Made by a program: the position numbers and the translations under genes. The notes beneath the pieces are model-generated. The model saw only the letters and a list, made by a program, of their open reading frames with translations, was not told where the DNA came from and searched no databases. A stretch of 64,000 bases of DNA from a gamma proteobacterium symbiont of Ctena orbiculata (GTDB lineage: Bacteria; Pseudomonadota; Gammaproteobacteria; Chromatiales; Chromatiaceae), in NCBI GenBank assembly GCA_003058495.1, contig QBVC01000017.1, positions 62,001 through 126,000 of the forward strand, read 5' to 3'. Below, piece after piece: positions 1 through 9,461 of this stretch. The stretch's first letter is position 1. Every line of letters starts with the position of its first letter.

Positions 1-578
1 CCGCTACCGCCGTTGCCGTCGCTCACTTGAGACAGCACTTTCCACTTCCCATCGTCGGCATGGAACCCGGGGTCAAGCCGGCAACACAAACAAGCCGCAA
101 TGGCATGATCGGCGTATTGGCCACGGAGGGAACCCTGGTGAGTGGAAAATTCCGCAACCTTGTCGAGCAGCATTCGAACGGCGCTGACATTTTCTATTGT
201 CCCTGCCATGGATGGGTTGAAACGATCGAGCTTAACAGCGCGTCCCATGACAAAACTTACCAAATGGTCGAACGGGAACTGATGCCGCTCCTGGAGAAGG
301 GCGTCGATACCCTGGTATTGGGCTGTACACACTATCCTTTTATCAAAGCCACTATTCAGCAGGTGGCGGGATCCCTGATTACCATAATCGATACCGGCGA
401 AGCGGTAGCCAACCAATTGCGGAGAAGACTGACTGAGGAGGATATTCTCTCGCCCGCTCCGCCACCTGGCCGAGAGGATTATTGGTGCAGCGCGTCACCG
501 GAAAACACCCGGCAACTGATAGAGAAGATTCAAGGCCACCCCTGCATCGTCAAGCGACTGCCGCAACAAGATTGTTAG
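1..578 (+). CDS. murI: Glutamate racemase, 5'-truncated by window edge
   Basis: Converts L-glutamate to D-glutamate for peptidoglycan in the cytoplasm. The frame is open from base 3 of the window and upstream residues (ATAVAVAHLRQ) continue the family sequence, so the true start lies outside. Visible family motifs are PIVGMEPGVKPA and, near the C-terminus, the second catalytic cysteine in VLGCTHYPF. The first catalytic cysteine is outside the window. The C-terminus ends normally at TAG. The TTG at 27 is internal, not a start. The next gene is convergent. Certain at family level. Confidence 0.95.
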   Translation, partial: ATAVAVAHLRQHFPLPIVGMEPGVKPATQTSRNGMIGVLATEGTLVSGKFRNLVEQHSNGADIFYCPCHGWVETIELNSASHDKTYQMVERELMPLLEKGVDTLVLGCTHYPFIKATIQQVAGSLITIIDTGEAVANQLRRRLTEEDILSPAPPPGREDYWCSASPENTRQLIEKIQGHPCIVKRLPQQDC

Positions 579-602
579 TGCGATTTTCTTGGCCAGGTAA
601 TA

Positions 603-1097
603 CTAACTTCGGGCAGTCAGATTGGGCAGGCTCTCGTATACCCGCAATAAGCGATCGATATAGGGGCGTATATCCATCGGCAGCGGCAATTGATCGAGCT
701 CGACGGCGGCCAGCATATTTTTCAGGTGCACACCCAGGCCGGTATCGCCGTCCATCACCAGGTGCCTTTGGAAAAACAGGGTATCCGGATCCTCCTTGCC
801 GCTGATCAGTAACAGATAGTCATAGACGGTGCCGGTTATGCTGAGATCCGCCTTGCTGCCGCCGGCTTCCGATATCACGCCCGTTTTCAGCGTCAGATTG
901 TAGGCGAGGCCGAGATCACTCACCTTGATGGAAACCACGCGCCCCTCGAGAAAATCCAGCTCTCCATCCTCGAGTTCGCGACGAAACATCCGGTTGAGGA
1001 TCGAGCCCAGAATTGTGCCGTGGGCTTTCCGTGGAATCAATCTCAATGGAAAGGCGAAAGGTTTCGGTATTACCGGACGTCGCGTAACTGCATGCAT
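603..1097 (-). CDS. ubiT: UbiT-like SCP2-domain protein, anaerobic ubiquinone biosynthesis
   Basis: A 164-residue protein with a SCP2 sterol-carrier fold (roughly residues 40-145) and the YhbT/UbiT pattern: N-terminal PRKAHGTILGSILNRMF, then LEGRVVSIKVSDLG and a KADLSITGTVYDYLLL segment. In E. coli UbiT works with UbiU and UbiV in oxygen-independent ubiquinone synthesis, probably by binding the lipid intermediates. The ubiU/ubiV genes are not in this window. An AGGCG sequence precedes the ATG. It lies convergent to murI, 24 bp away. It fits the anaerobic respiratory operon further right. The family is clear; the role is by homology. Confidence 0.85.
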   Translation of the reverse strand: MHAVTRRPVIPKPFAFPLRLIPRKAHGTILGSILNRMFRRELEDGELDFLEGRVVSIKVSDLGLAYNLTLKTGVISEAGGSKADLSITGTVYDYLLLISGKEDPDTLFFQRHLVMDGDTGLGVHLKNMLAAVELDQLPLPMDIRPYIDRLLRVYESLPNLTARS

Positions 1098-1230
1098 GGT
1101 TTTTTCGCCTCAAGATATAACTCTGCTGAACACCTGTCACAGGATGCCGGTAAGCTGAAACGCGCTATACCAGCGGCCTAAGACCAGGATATCATACCAA
1201 CACTGATTGAAATCTGCGAAAATCCCTTGT

Positions 1231-2115
1231 ATGAGCAACCATCGCCAATCGCCTTTCCTGCCCGGTAATCGAGACGCCTATGCGGCATGGCGGGACAAGA
1301 AACTCGATGGCTATCCGAAGCGGCTTGAGGATCTGATCGTCGAAATCCAGGATCCGCGCCGGCTCTCCGCAGCGGAGCACGACAAGATTCTCTCCCTCTG
1401 CCAAAAGACCAACATGGCGATCTGGGCGGGGCTCTCGGGGCACGATGCGGATAAGCGCATCATCGCCGAGCTCGGCCTGGCCTTCGGCCTCCGCCGCCTG
1501 GATCACAATATGTGTGCGGACGATGACGCCATCTCCTCGCTTACGGTTCAGTCCGATGCGCTTCGAAACGGCTATATCCCCTATTCCAACCGCCCCATCG
1601 CCTGGCATACGGATGGCTACTACAACCTCCCCGACCAGCAGATTCACGCTTTGCTGCTGCATTGCGTCAATCCCGCGGAGCAGGGAGGGGAGAACGACCT
1701 GCTCGATCACGAGATCCTGTTTATCCAGATCATGGAGCGAGACCCCGACTACGTACGCGCCTTGATGCATCCCCGGGCAATGACTATTCCCGCCAACATC
1801 GTCGAAGGCGAGGAACTCAGGCCCGCGCGCAGCGGTCCGGTTTTTGCCGTTTACCCCGATGGACACCTGCATATGCGCTATACCGACAGGAGCCGCAGTA
1901 TCGAGTGGTTGGACGACCCGCTGCTCAAACAGGCGGTTGAGTTCTTAAAGTCACTGCTGCACACCCCTTCGCCATGGCAGTTCCACGCAAAACTGGCGGC
2001 CGGCCAGGGGCTGGTATGCAACAATGTACTGCATACCCGCAGCGGCTTTACGGATGGTGAACAGCCCCGCCTGCTCTATCGGGCCCGTTATTTCGACCGG
2101 ATTCATCAGTCTTGA
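1231..2115 (+). CDS. TauD/TfdA-family Fe(II)/2-oxoglutarate dioxygenase
   Basis: About 294 residues from the ATG at 1231; an in-frame TTG at 1207 would add eight residues and is less likely. The HxD iron-binding motif is in AWHTDGYYN, the distal histidine in NNVLHTRSGF, and the 2-oxoglutarate-binding arginine probably in RLLYRARYFD. Family members hydroxylate taurine, sulfonates, 2,4-D or secondary metabolites. Nothing nearby (no tauABC transporter) fixes the substrate. The gene is monocistronic, with ubiT divergent and purF convergent. Family certain, substrate unknown. Confidence 0.82.
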   Translation: MSNHRQSPFLPGNRDAYAAWRDKKLDGYPKRLEDLIVEIQDPRRLSAAEHDKILSLCQKTNMAIWAGLSGHDADKRIIAELGLAFGLRRLDHNMCADDDAISSLTVQSDALRNGYIPYSNRPIAWHTDGYYNLPDQQIHALLLHCVNPAEQGGENDLLDHEILFIQIMERDPDYVRALMHPRAMTIPANIVEGEELRPARSGPVFAVYPDGHLHMRYTDRSRSIEWLDDPLLKQAVEFLKSLLHTPSPWQFHAKLAAGQGLVCNNVLHTRSGFTDGEQPRLLYRARYFDRIHQS

Positions 2116-2181
2116 TCTTCATGGGCTGGAACAGTCGGCAGCCAGCCGGGCGAGTCTCAGACTCAGCAGCGGCAGTCGGAA

Positions 2182-3696
2182 TCACGCATCGTTGTGCAGA
2201 TCGAGGATGCTCCTTTCCGCCGATTCGCCCTTGCTCTTGGCCCCGTCGTTGCGCAGCAGTTCAAGCTGTTCCAGGTAGGTATCACTGACATCGCCGGTGA
2301 CATAGTCGCCGTTGAAGACGCTGGTATCGAAGCGCTGGATATCGGTCTTGCCCTTCTTCTGCACCGCATCGATCAGATCATTCAGGTCCTGATAGATCAT
2401 TCGGTCCGCGCCGATGATATCCCTGACCTCCTCCACGCTTCTGTTGTGCGCCACCAGTTCGCTGGCGGCAGGCATATCGATGCCATAGACATTGGGATAG
2501 ATCACCGGCGGTGCGGCGGAGGCAAAATAGACATTTTTGGCGCCGGACTCCCGCGCCATCTGCACGATCTGCTGGGAGGTCGTGCCCCTGACCACGGAGT
2601 CGTCCACCAGCAGGACATTCTTGCCCTTGAATTCGAGATCGATGGCATTCAGCTTCTGCCGCACCGATTTCTTGCGTACCGTCTGTCCGGGCATGATGAA
2701 GGTACGGCCGATGTAACGGTTTTTTATGAAACCCTCGGTGTAGCGCAGGTTCAACTCGTTGGCCAGGGTCAACGCCGCGGTGCGGCTGGTGTCCGGAATC
2801 GGAATCACCACGTCGATATCGTGGTCCGGCCACTCCCGCTGGATCTTTTTCGCCAGTTTCTTCCCCATCCGCGAGCGCGCCTTGTGCACGAACACATTGT
2901 CGATGATCGAATCGGGGCGGGCGAAATAGACAAACTCGAAGATACAGGGAGACTTCACCGTATGGGCGGCGCACATCTGGGAATGCAGCTCGCCCTTCTT
3001 GCTGATGAAGATCGCCTCCCCCGGTTCCAGATCGCGCACCCGCTCGAATCCCAGGGTATCGAGGGCCACGCTCTCCGAGGCGATCATATATTCGGTACCC
3101 TGGTCGGTCTCCCGCTTGCCGTAGACAATGGGGCGGATGGCATAGGGATCGCGAAAGCCCAGCAGCCCGACCCCGGGGATCATGGCGACCGCGGCATAGG
3201 CCCCGCGACAGCGGCGATGCACCCCCGCGACCGCCTTGAAGATATCCTCCGGCGCGATGCGCAGCTTGTTCTGCATCTGCAGTTCGTGGGCGAAGACGTT
3301 GAGCAGTATCTCGGAGTCGGATGAGGTATTGATATGGCGCAGATCCTCGACGAAGAGATCCCGGGTCAGTTCCTCGGTATTGGTCAGGTTGCCGTTGTGC
3401 GCCAGGGTGATGCCGTAGGGCGAGTTGACATAGAAGGGCTGGGCCTCCGCCGAGGAGGCGCAGCCCGCCGTGGGATAGCGGGCATGGCCGATACCCATGT
3501 TGCCTTTCAGGCGCAACATGTGGCGGGTATGGAAGACATCCCTGGCAAGTCCGTTGGCCTTGCGCAGGTAGAGTTTGCCCTTTTCGCAGGTGACGATACC
3601 CGCCGCGTCCTGCCCGCGATGCTGCAGCACCAGAAGCGCATCGTAGAGCGACTGGTTTACCGGTGTCTTTCCCACTATGCCCACAATGCCGCACAT
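2182..3696 (-). CDS. purF: Amidophosphoribosyltransferase
   Basis: 504 residues, normal for the family. It catalyses the first committed step of purine synthesis, PRPP plus glutamine to phosphoribosylamine. The N-terminus [10 protein letters not shown] supplies the nucleophilic Cys2 exposed after Met removal, followed by the class II glutamine amidotransferase domain (about 1-235). The phosphoribosyltransferase domain has the PRPP motif [14 protein letters not shown] near residue 365. It starts 16 bp after cvpA on the same strand, the usual cvpA-purF operon. Confidence 0.98.
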   Translation of the reverse strand: MCGIVGIVGKTPVNQSLYDALLVLQHRGQDAAGIVTCEKGKLYLRKANGLARDVFHTRHMLRLKGNMGIGHARYPTAGCASSAEAQPFYVNSPYGITLAHNGNLTNTEELTRDLFVEDLRHINTSSDSEILLNVFAHELQMQNKLRIAPEDIFKAVAGVHRRCRGAYAAVAMIPGVGLLGFRDPYAIRPIVYGKRETDQGTEYMIASESVALDTLGFERVRDLEPGEAIFISKKGELHSQMCAAHTVKSPCIFEFVYFARPDSIIDNVFVHKARSRMGKKLAKKIQREWPDHDIDVVIPIPDTSRTAALTLANELNLRYTEGFIKNRYIGRTFIMPGQTVRKKSVRQKLNAIDLEFKGKNVLLVDDSVVRGTTSQQIVQMARESGAKNVYFASAAPPVIYPNVYGIDMPAASELVAHNRSVEEVRDIIGADRMIYQDLNDLIDAVQKKGKTDIQRFDTSVFNGDYVTGDVSDTYLEQLELLRNDGAKSKGESAERSILDLHNDA

Positions 3697-3712
3697 ACTT
3701 CAGTTCTCCGCG

Positions 3713-4201
3713 TCAGTAGTGGAAGTTGGCAGCGATATTCTCAGGCAGATAGCTCTTCAACCAGAGAGCCATATCCTGAAAATAGGGTATCAGCTGCGAC
3801 GCCTGCCACCAGTTGTCGTTTGGAAAGGGGGTCAAACCTGCCAGCAGGACAAGAACCGCCACCACAACCGCGCCCCGCGCGGCGCCAAAAAAGACCCCGA
3901 TCAGACGGTCGGTACCGCTCAAACCCGTGGTGTTGACCAGCACCTTCATGAAGTGGTTGACCAGGGCACCCAGGATCAGCACGACGATCAAAATGATGCC
4001 GTAGGCGACACCGAGACGTATCGATTGGACATCGATCCAGGGCGCCAGCTGCACCGCCAGGGGGCGGAAGAAAAACCAGGCAAGGGTGAAGGCCGCGATC
4101 CAGGTGGCGAGGGACAGGGCTTCCTGAACGAAGCCGCGAATCAGACTGATGACGGCCGAGAGCGCGATAATGGCGATGATCAGGATATCGATCCAGAGCA
4201 T
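3713..4201 (-). CDS. cvpA: CvpA family inner-membrane protein
   Basis: 162 residues with four predicted membrane segments (about 3-22, 28-48, 62-84, 102-122). The N-terminus MLWIDILIIAIIALSAVISLIRGF is typical of CvpA, with the conserved SGTDRLIGVFFGAARG stretch between helices 3 and 4. CvpA is needed for colicin V production in E. coli and has been linked to envelope homeostasis; its molecular role is unsettled. It lies directly upstream of purF, as in many proteobacteria. Confidence 0.93.
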   Translation of the reverse strand: MLWIDILIIAIIALSAVISLIRGFVQEALSLATWIAAFTLAWFFFRPLAVQLAPWIDVQSIRLGVAYGIILIVVLILGALVNHFMKVLVNTTGLSGTDRLIGVFFGAARGAVVVAVLVLLAGLTPFPNDNWWQASQLIPYFQDMALWLKSYLPENIAANFHY

Positions 4202-4300
4202 ATCGCTTGCCTGCGGTGTGATCGCGTTGAGGGGGGGTTCTTGGACATAGAGGCTGTGGATACTCTAGGTCGATTGAATCAGGACCTGCTGCGAAGAAAT

Positions 4301-4376
4301 TGGTGGAGCCAGGCGGGATCGAACCGCCGACCTCAACACTGCCAGTGTTGCGCTCTCCCAGCTGAGCTATGGCCCC
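4301..4376 (-). tRNA. tRNA-Ala(GGC)
   Basis: The reverse complement folds as a 76-nt cloverleaf with an encoded CCA end. The acceptor starts GGGGCCA, the D-arm contains AGCTCAGCTGGGAGAG, the anticodon stem CAACA/TGTTG encloses loop CTGGCAG with anticodon GGC (Ala, codon GCC), and the T-arm contains GGTTCGATCC. It lies upstream of cvpA on the same strand, with no obvious terminator between. Confidence 0.97.
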
Positions 4377-4405
4377 GGAAAGCCGCGAATATTAGGGGAT
4401 TATAA

Positions 4406-4535
4406 CACTTTTGTCCACTGCTTTTTTTCCTCCTTCTCTGGTACATATAGAGGTTTGTACTAGAAAGAATCTCACCGCAAATGGACGCCAATCACCACCA
4501 ATTTGCGCAAATTATATTGGGTCTTGATCTAGCCT
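4406..4535 (+). repeat. 130-bp direct repeat, copy 1
   Basis: This 130-bp block recurs at 4642-4771 with about five mismatches by eye. It contains a T-rich start (CTGCTTTTTTTCC), ACATATAGAGGTTTGTACTAG and a CCGCAAATGGACGCCAATC element that is itself part of a dispersed family also seen near 29554. No ORF is plausible inside. It lies between tRNA-Ala and glnS. Confidence 0.9.
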
Positions 4536-4554
4536 ACATATCCACTTTTTTACT

Positions 4555-4580
4555 GGTTCCCATGCTCCTGCGTGGGAACC
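4555..4580. repeat. REP-like palindrome
   Basis: Imperfect palindrome with arms GGTTCCCA and CGTGGGAACC around a short loop. It resembles the neighbouring element at 4611-4637 and the one at 29966-29993. This is a short extragenic palindrome between the two 130-bp repeats. Confidence 0.7.
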
Positions 4581-4610
4581 CATAACTCCCCTTATTAATC
4601 CCTCGTATGC

Positions 4611-4637
4611 ATTCCCACGCTGGAGCGTGGGAACGAG
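4611..4637. repeat. REP-like palindrome (TTCCCACGCT/AGCGTGGGAA)
   Basis: Palindrome TTCCCACGCTGGAGCGTGGG followed by AACGAG. It matches the element at 29966-29993 almost base for base (CTCCCACGCTGGCGCGTGGG then AACGAG). It is a dispersed extragenic family in this genome. Confidence 0.8.
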
Positions 4638-4641
4638 GAAG

Positions 4642-4771
4642 CACTTTTGTCCACTGCTTTTTTTCCCGCTTCTCTGGTACATATAGAGGTTTGTACTAGA
4701 AAGAATCTCACCGCAAATGGACGCCAATCACCGCCAATTTGCGCAAATAGTATTGGGTCTTGATCTAGCCT
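4642..4771 (+). repeat. 130-bp direct repeat, copy 2
   Basis: Second copy of the 4406-4535 block, same orientation, start-to-start distance 236 bp. Differences are TCC to CGC in the T-rich part, one base in CACCACC and two before the final TATTGGGTC part. The high identity suggests recent tandem duplication of a unit that includes the palindromes between them. Confidence 0.9.
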
Positions 4772-4806
4772 TTAAACGGGCTTTTTTACCGATATTCGTA
4801 GTGATT

Positions 4807-4867
4807 GGTGGGACAGGGCCCCACCCTACTTGTCGGATCTGGGTGTAGGGTGGGGCCCTGCCCCACC
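4807..4867. repeat. Long inverted repeat downstream of glnS
   Basis: Two 23-bp arms (4807-4829 and 4845-4867) built on GGGACAGGGCCCCACCCTAC and its complement pair with one mismatch around a 15-bp spacer. It begins about 30 bp after the glnS stop. It could slow or end transcription, but there is no T-run on the glnS side, so it is called a repeat rather than a terminator. Confidence 0.75.
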
Positions 4868-4898
4868 TTTATGGGTTTGAAATCCTGAGTTCACTTCT

Positions 4899-6593
4899 TC
4901 ACCCCCCAGGCTTGTCGATCTTGGCCCAGGAGTCGCGCAGGGTGATGATGCGGTTGAAGACCGGCTCCTCCCTGGCGGCCTCGCGGCTGTCGAGGATGAA
5001 ATAGCCCTCGCGTTCAAACTGGTACTGCTCGCCCACCCCCGCCGACGCCAGGGCCGGCTCGAAATAGCAGTCGGTCAGGGTGCGCAGGGAGTCGGGGTTG
5101 AGGTTGTCGGTGAAATGCCCCCCCTCCTCGACCCTGTCGGCATCGGCCCGGCTGAAGAGGCGGTCATAGAGGCGCACCTCCCCCTTCACCCCGTGCCGCG
5201 CGGATACCCAGTGGATGACCCCCCTCACCTTGCGTCCTTCCGGGTTTTTTCCAAGGGTTTCAGGATCATAGCTACAGCGGAGCTCAACGATCTCGCCCTG
5301 GTTGTTCTTCATCACCTCTTCGCACTTGATGACATAGGCGTTGCGCAGGCGCACCTCCCCGCCGCTCACCAGGCGCTTGTACTTCTTGTTCGCCTGTTCG
5401 CGAAAATCGGCCCGGTCGATATAGAGCTCGCGGCAGAATTCGATCTCCCGCACGCCCATCGACTCATCCTTGGGGTGGTTGGGCGCCTTCAGGGTCTCAC
5501 TCTGCTCCTCCGGGTAGTTCTCGATCACCACTTTCAGCGGGTGCAGCACCGCCATGCGCCTCGGCGCGTGGGCATCGAGATCCTCGCGGATGCAGTTCTC
5601 CAGCATCCCCATCTCCACCAGGCCGTCCGCCTTGGTGACGCCGATGCGCTGGCAGAATTCACGGATCGATGCGGCGCTGTAGCCGCGGCGCCGCATCCCG
5701 GCGAGGGTCGGCATACGCGGATCGTCCCAGCCCTCCACGTATCCCTCGTCCACCAGCTGGGTGAGCTTGCGCTTGCTGACCAGGGTGTACTCCAGGTTGA
5801 GCCTGGAGAATTCGATCTGCTGCGGGTGGCAGGGAATGGAGATGTTGTCGAGCACCCAGTCGTAGAGCGGGCGGTGATCCTCGAACTCCAGGGTACAGAG
5901 GGAGTGGGTGATCCCCTCCAGGGCGTCGGAGATCGGGTGGGTATAGTCGTACATCGGATAGATGCACCAGGCCTCGCCGGTCTGGTGATGGATCACCCCA
6001 TGGCGGATACGATAGAGGGTCGGATCGCGCATGTTCATGTTCGGCGACGCCATGTCGATCTTGGCCCGCAGCACCCGCGCCCCATCCTCGAACTCGCCGG
6101 CCTTCATGCGCTGGAACAGATCCAGATTCTCCGCCACGGAGCGGGTGCGATAGGGGCTCTCCCGGCCCGGCTCGGTAAGGGTGCCGCGGTAGGCGCGCAT
6201 CTCCTCGCCGTCGAGATCGCAGACAAAGGCCTTGCCGTTCTCGATCAATTCAACCGCGAAGTCGTAGAGTTGTTGAAAATAGTCGGAGGCGTAAAAAAGG
6301 CGATCGTCCCAATCGTAGCCAAGCCAATGTACGTCATCCTGGATGCTCTCGACGAACTCGATGTTCTCCTTGTGGGGGTTGGTGTCGTCGAAACGCAGGT
6401 TGCACAATCCCCGGTAATCCTCGGCGATACCGAAGTTGAGCACGATCGACTTGGCGTGCCCGATATGGAGATAGCCGTTGGGTTCGGGGGGAAAGCGGGT
6501 ATGTACCCGCCCGTCGTGCTTACCCGTCTGCCGGTCCTGATCGATGATCTGGCGGATAAAATTGGTCGGCGTGCTGTTTTGCGGATTGCTCAT
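4899..6593 (-). CDS. glnS: Glutaminyl-tRNA synthetase
   Basis: Class I synthetase charging tRNA-Gln. From the ATG at 6593 it has 564 residues. An upstream in-frame GTG at 6614 would add seven residues, but AAGAAG sits ahead of the ATG. Signatures are [11 protein letters not shown], the HIGH motif in [12 protein letters not shown] near residue 40, the second class I motif as TLVSKRKL, and the C-terminal anticodon-binding beta barrels ending in REGYFILD. It follows gltX on the same strand; the two may be co-transcribed across a 72-bp gap. Confidence 0.97.
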   Translation of the reverse strand: MSNPQNSTPTNFIRQIIDQDRQTGKHDGRVHTRFPPEPNGYLHIGHAKSIVLNFGIAEDYRGLCNLRFDDTNPHKENIEFVESIQDDVHWLGYDWDDRLFYASDYFQQLYDFAVELIENGKAFVCDLDGEEMRAYRGTLTEPGRESPYRTRSVAENLDLFQRMKAGEFEDGARVLRAKIDMASPNMNMRDPTLYRIRHGVIHHQTGEAWCIYPMYDYTHPISDALEGITHSLCTLEFEDHRPLYDWVLDNISIPCHPQQIEFSRLNLEYTLVSKRKLTQLVDEGYVEGWDDPRMPTLAGMRRRGYSAASIREFCQRIGVTKADGLVEMGMLENCIREDLDAHAPRRMAVLHPLKVVIENYPEEQSETLKAPNHPKDESMGVREIEFCRELYIDRADFREQANKKYKRLVSGGEVRLRNAYVIKCEEVMKNNQGEIVELRCSYDPETLGKNPEGRKVRGVIHWVSARHGVKGEVRLYDRLFSRADADRVEEGGHFTDNLNPDSLRTLTDCYFEPALASAGVGEQYQFEREGYFILDSREAAREEPVFNRIITLRDSWAKIDKPGG

Positions 6594-6665
6594 GGTGTCT
6601 GCTTCTTGACTCACTAGGGCCTGTTAACACTAATCCAATACGTCCTGCTGGGGCTGTTTTTGTGA

Positions 6666-8078
6666 TCAGCCGGCACTGGCTTCTCGTTGATCGATAAACT
6701 CAAGGGCCCTGTCGATGCGCCGCAGGCTGGCCTGCTTGCCCACCAGAAACAGGGTCACATCGATCCCCGGAGAGGCGGCGCGCCCCACCAGGGCCACCCG
6801 CAGCGGCTGCGCCACCTTGCCCATCTTCACGTCCAGCTCCACCGCGATCTTGTCCACTGCAGCGTGCAAGATCTCCGCTGTCCAGTCACCCAGGCTGGCC
6901 AATTCGTCACGCATCCGCAGCAGGGGCTCCCTGGCGGCTGGACGAAGATGCTTCTTGGCGGCCTTCTCCTCAAAAGCCTCGAAATCCCGATAGCAGAAAG
7001 CACTCATCTCCGCCATCTCGACCAGGGTATTGGCGCGCTCCTGATGGGCCTCGGCCACGTCCACCAGATCGGGTCCCCGGGAGGGATCGATACCGAGGTC
7101 TCCCATATGCGGACTCAAGAGGTGGGCAATACGCTTTGGGCTCTCCTGTTTGATGTAGTGCTGATTCAACCACAAAAGCTTGTCGCTATTGAAGCTGGAT
7201 GCGGCCTTGTTCACCGCGTCGATATCGAACAGCTCGATCATCTCATCGACACTGAAGATCTCCTGGTCGCCATGGGACCAGCCCAGGCGCACCAGGTAGT
7301 TGAGCAGCGCCTCGGGGAGAAAACCGGCCTCCCGGTACTGCATCACGCTCACCGCGCCGTGGCGCTTCGACAGCCTGGAGCCGTCGTCGCCGAGGATCAT
7401 CGGCACATGGCCATACTGGGGGGGATTGACGCCCAGGGCCTGCAGGATGTTGACCTGCCTCGGGGTGTTATTGAGGTGGTCATCGCCGCGGATGACATGG
7501 GTGATCCGCATATCGAGATCATCCACCACCACGGTCAGATTGTAGGTCGGGGAACCGTCGGTGCGTCGGATGATCAGATCGTCCAGCTCCTCGTTGTTGA
7601 AGGTCACCCTGCCCCGGATCAGGTCGTCCACCACCACGATGCCGGTATCAGGATTGCGAAAGCGGATCACATGGGGCTCATCCGCGCTCACCTCACGCTC
7701 CCTGCAGTGACCGTCGTAACGGGGCTTCTGCTTGTTCTTCATCGCCTCGTCCCGCAGCCGGTCGAGACGCTCACGGCTGCAGTTGCAGCGATAGGCCAGG
7801 CCGCGGGCGAGCAGATCCCGGATCACCTCGTCGTAGCGGTCGAAGCGCTTGGTCTGGTAGAGGGGGCCCTCGTCGTACTCCAGGCCGAGCCAGGTCATGC
7901 CCTCGAGAATCGCATTCACCGACTCCATGGTCGAGCGCTCCAGGTCGGTATCCTCGATGCGCAGCACGAACTTGCCGCCGTGCTTGCGGGCGTAGAGCCA
8001 GGAAAAGAGGGCGGTGCGGGCACCTCCCACGTGGAGATAGCCAGTGGGGCTGGGCGCGAATCGGGTACGGACGGTCAT
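6666..8078 (-). CDS. gltX: Glutamyl-tRNA synthetase
   Basis: 470 residues, normal length. The N-terminus has the HIGH-equivalent [13 protein letters not shown], a zinc-type cluster begins with CNCSRER near residue 110, and the KMSKS-equivalent is SRLSKRHG. It charges tRNA-Glu. It is upstream of glnS, so this genome has separate GluRS and GlnRS and need not rely on transamidation for Gln-tRNA. Confidence 0.97.
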   Translation of the reverse strand: MTVRTRFAPSPTGYLHVGGARTALFSWLYARKHGGKFVLRIEDTDLERSTMESVNAILEGMTWLGLEYDEGPLYQTKRFDRYDEVIRDLLARGLAYRCNCSRERLDRLRDEAMKNKQKPRYDGHCREREVSADEPHVIRFRNPDTGIVVVDDLIRGRVTFNNEELDDLIIRRTDGSPTYNLTVVVDDLDMRITHVIRGDDHLNNTPRQVNILQALGVNPPQYGHVPMILGDDGSRLSKRHGAVSVMQYREAGFLPEALLNYLVRLGWSHGDQEIFSVDEMIELFDIDAVNKAASSFNSDKLLWLNQHYIKQESPKRIAHLLSPHMGDLGIDPSRGPDLVDVAEAHQERANTLVEMAEMSAFCYRDFEAFEEKAAKKHLRPAAREPLLRMRDELASLGDWTAEILHAAVDKIAVELDVKMGKVAQPLRVALVGRAASPGIDVTLFLVGKQASLRRIDRALEFIDQREASAG

Positions 8079-8143
8079 GGTAAGGCAGAGAATCCGGTTA
8101 TGGGAAAACCGGGATTCTAGCAGACCCGGCCTAAACCCTGGTA

Positions 8144-8249
8144 GGCGCCTGACGGTTCTCTTTCGCAGAAGCGGCAGGGATGCCGCGCAAGCCCCATCAG
8201 CACAGGGATGTGCTGTTGGGGCGTCGGAGAAAGAGAACCGTCAGGCGCC
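8144..8249. repeat. Dispersed hairpin element, copy A
   Basis: A 106-bp element with perfectly complementary 21-bp outer arms (8144-8164, 8229-8249) around a 64-bp core. The core contains nested hairpins GCGGCAGGGATGCCGC and CAGCACAGGGATGTGCTG with AGGGAT loops. The core matches copy B at 29708-29807 at about 57 of 64 positions, but the outer arms are different sequences that still pair. It lies between gltX and tRNA-Val. It is non-coding; short ORFs through it are artefacts. Confidence 0.85.
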
Positions 8250-8373
8250 GGGGCTGGATCAATACTCTGTGTTCTGGACGAACACACATCATGTGATAAA
8301 TGGCATTGCATTATACAAGCCCTCAATTGACCCACATCGAATAGCTCTTTAGAATGCCTCTCTCGCTATATAC

Positions 8374-8449
8374 GGGCGCATAGCTCAGCTGGGAGAGCGC
8401 TGCAGTCACATTGCAGAGGTCACAGGTTCGATCCCTGTTGCGCCCACCA
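8374..8449 (+). tRNA. tRNA-Val(CAC)
   Basis: A 76-nt cloverleaf with encoded CCA. The acceptor is GGGCGCA/TGCGCCC, the D-arm TAGCTCAGCTGGGAGAG, the anticodon stem CTGCA/TGCAG with loop GTCACAT giving anticodon CAC (Val, codon GTG), and the T-arm CAGGTTCGATCCCTG. It lies 49 bp before the 3' end of the convergent molybdoenzyme operon. Confidence 0.96.
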
Positions 8450-8498
8450 ATAAAACCCAGCCCTTACCGGGGTGTCGGGAATCACCAGACCAGCTCAC

Positions 8499-9461
8499 CT
8501 ATGCGATGGATTGCGAGCGCTTACTGCCTGAGACCAAGACACCTCCATTGCGGCAGAAGGCCTGGCATGAATAACAGGAAACGCAAAGTGTCTGGTCAAA
8601 CATCGGGCGCTTGCCGTCTGCGCCGGAGGATTGGATGGCGCCCGTGGGGCAGACGCCGATACAACGTTTCGAGCCGCTGCAATCCGAGGTGAAGGATATC
8701 TTCCCGAAGAGCTGATCCCCGATCGTGTGCTGCTTTTCCGCCGGCGACGCCGCTATGGCCTTGAGCAACAGAGCCCGTGTCGCCGGAACCCGTTTGTTCC
8801 CGTACGGCTCCTGTTCGGTACTCTCCTGCAGGCGCCCCACCATGGCTGCGGCGGCGCTGGCCGAGCGCTCCCGGAAAAACTGGAAAAACTGGCGACGAGA
8901 AAGCGATGGTGCCTGGAATTCGAGTTCCTCCCTGTTGCGTATCAATCGAACGGCGTGACCGGGGACAAGATCCTTGAGCCGACCGTGAGCGACGGCAACG
9001 CTGTCCAGGATATGACCGTTCGCGCATTCGTTACAGGCTGTCAAGTTGACCTGCAACCCGTCAGGGAAAACCAGCGCAAATAGCACCATCAGCTCCGGAT
9101 GGGCCAGGTAACCGAGGCACGAAAGCCTCGCATGGGCGTCGCTATCGGGCTCTCCATTGCATCCGAGTACGGGCAGCGGATGCTCGGCCAGATCAGACAA
9201 AAGCCTTGGCAGGGAAAGACCCGGGGAAGTGAGTGCCGCCGTCGGGCAGACCGGGAGACACGCCAGGCATTGAGTGCAGGCGCCGCTGTCGATGTGCAGA
9301 CCTCCCCGGCCCCATGAAATGGCGTCCGTCGGGCAATTGTCCATGCACTTGCTACAGCGATTGGCAGTGCAGCGATGACGGACACACCGTGATCGGTCGA
9401 CGGTGACTGCGGTCTCGGGGGCCAGCGCCTTCAAGGCGTAGCCGCTCAGGGGCACGATCAT
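8499..9461 (-). CDS. Multi-cluster 4Fe-4S accessory protein, last gene of the molybdoenzyme operon
   Basis: 320 residues, no signal peptide, so cytoplasmic. Cysteine groups: a cluster beginning CVRHRC and ending CSKCMDNCP (26-45), CTQCLACLPVCP (62-73), CNEC mid-protein, and a C-terminal pair with CIGVCP and CVSCYSCQAFC. These could hold about three or four clusters. The layout resembles NapF-like/polyferredoxin accessory proteins found with DMSO-reductase-family enzymes, where they probably serve cofactor or Fe-S maturation. The start ATG overlaps the TorD stop by 4 bp, implying translational coupling. Function inferred only from family and position. Confidence 0.75.
   Translation of the reverse strand: MIVPLSGYALKALAPETAVTVDRSRCVRHRCTANRCSKCMDNCPTDAISWGRGGLHIDSGACTQCLACLPVCPTAALTSPGLSLPRLLSDLAEHPLPVLGCNGEPDSDAHARLSCLGYLAHPELMVLFALVFPDGLQVNLTACNECANGHILDSVAVAHGRLKDLVPGHAVRLIRNREELEFQAPSLSRRQFFQFFRERSASAAAAMVGRLQESTEQEPYGNKRVPATRALLLKAIAASPAEKQHTIGDQLFGKISFTSDCSGSKRCIGVCPTGAIQSSGADGKRPMFDQTLCVSCYSCQAFCRNGGVLVSGSKRSQSIA

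Noticed and set aside
4301-4771. 130-bp repeats as attachment sites of an integrated element at tRNA-Ala
   Set aside because: They lie on the 5' side of the tRNA, do not contain tRNA sequence, and nothing between them encodes integration functions.
4807-4867. Inverted repeat as glnS terminator
   Set aside because: Strong stem but no T-run on the minus-strand side; kept as a repeat only.
5115-6617. 500-codon plus-strand open frame
   Set aside because: It is the antisense of glnS, whose protein has clear synthetase motifs; the antisense product has no family features.
6687-8120. 477-codon plus-strand open frame
   Set aside because: Antisense of gltX; His/Val-rich composition typical of a shadow frame.
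8117-8335. Two short minus-strand ORFs at 8.1-8.3 kb and 29.6-29.85 kb with similar translations
   Set aside because: The similarity (SPPPQQH, LxRHPCR) comes only from the shared hairpin repeat, not from a conserved protein.
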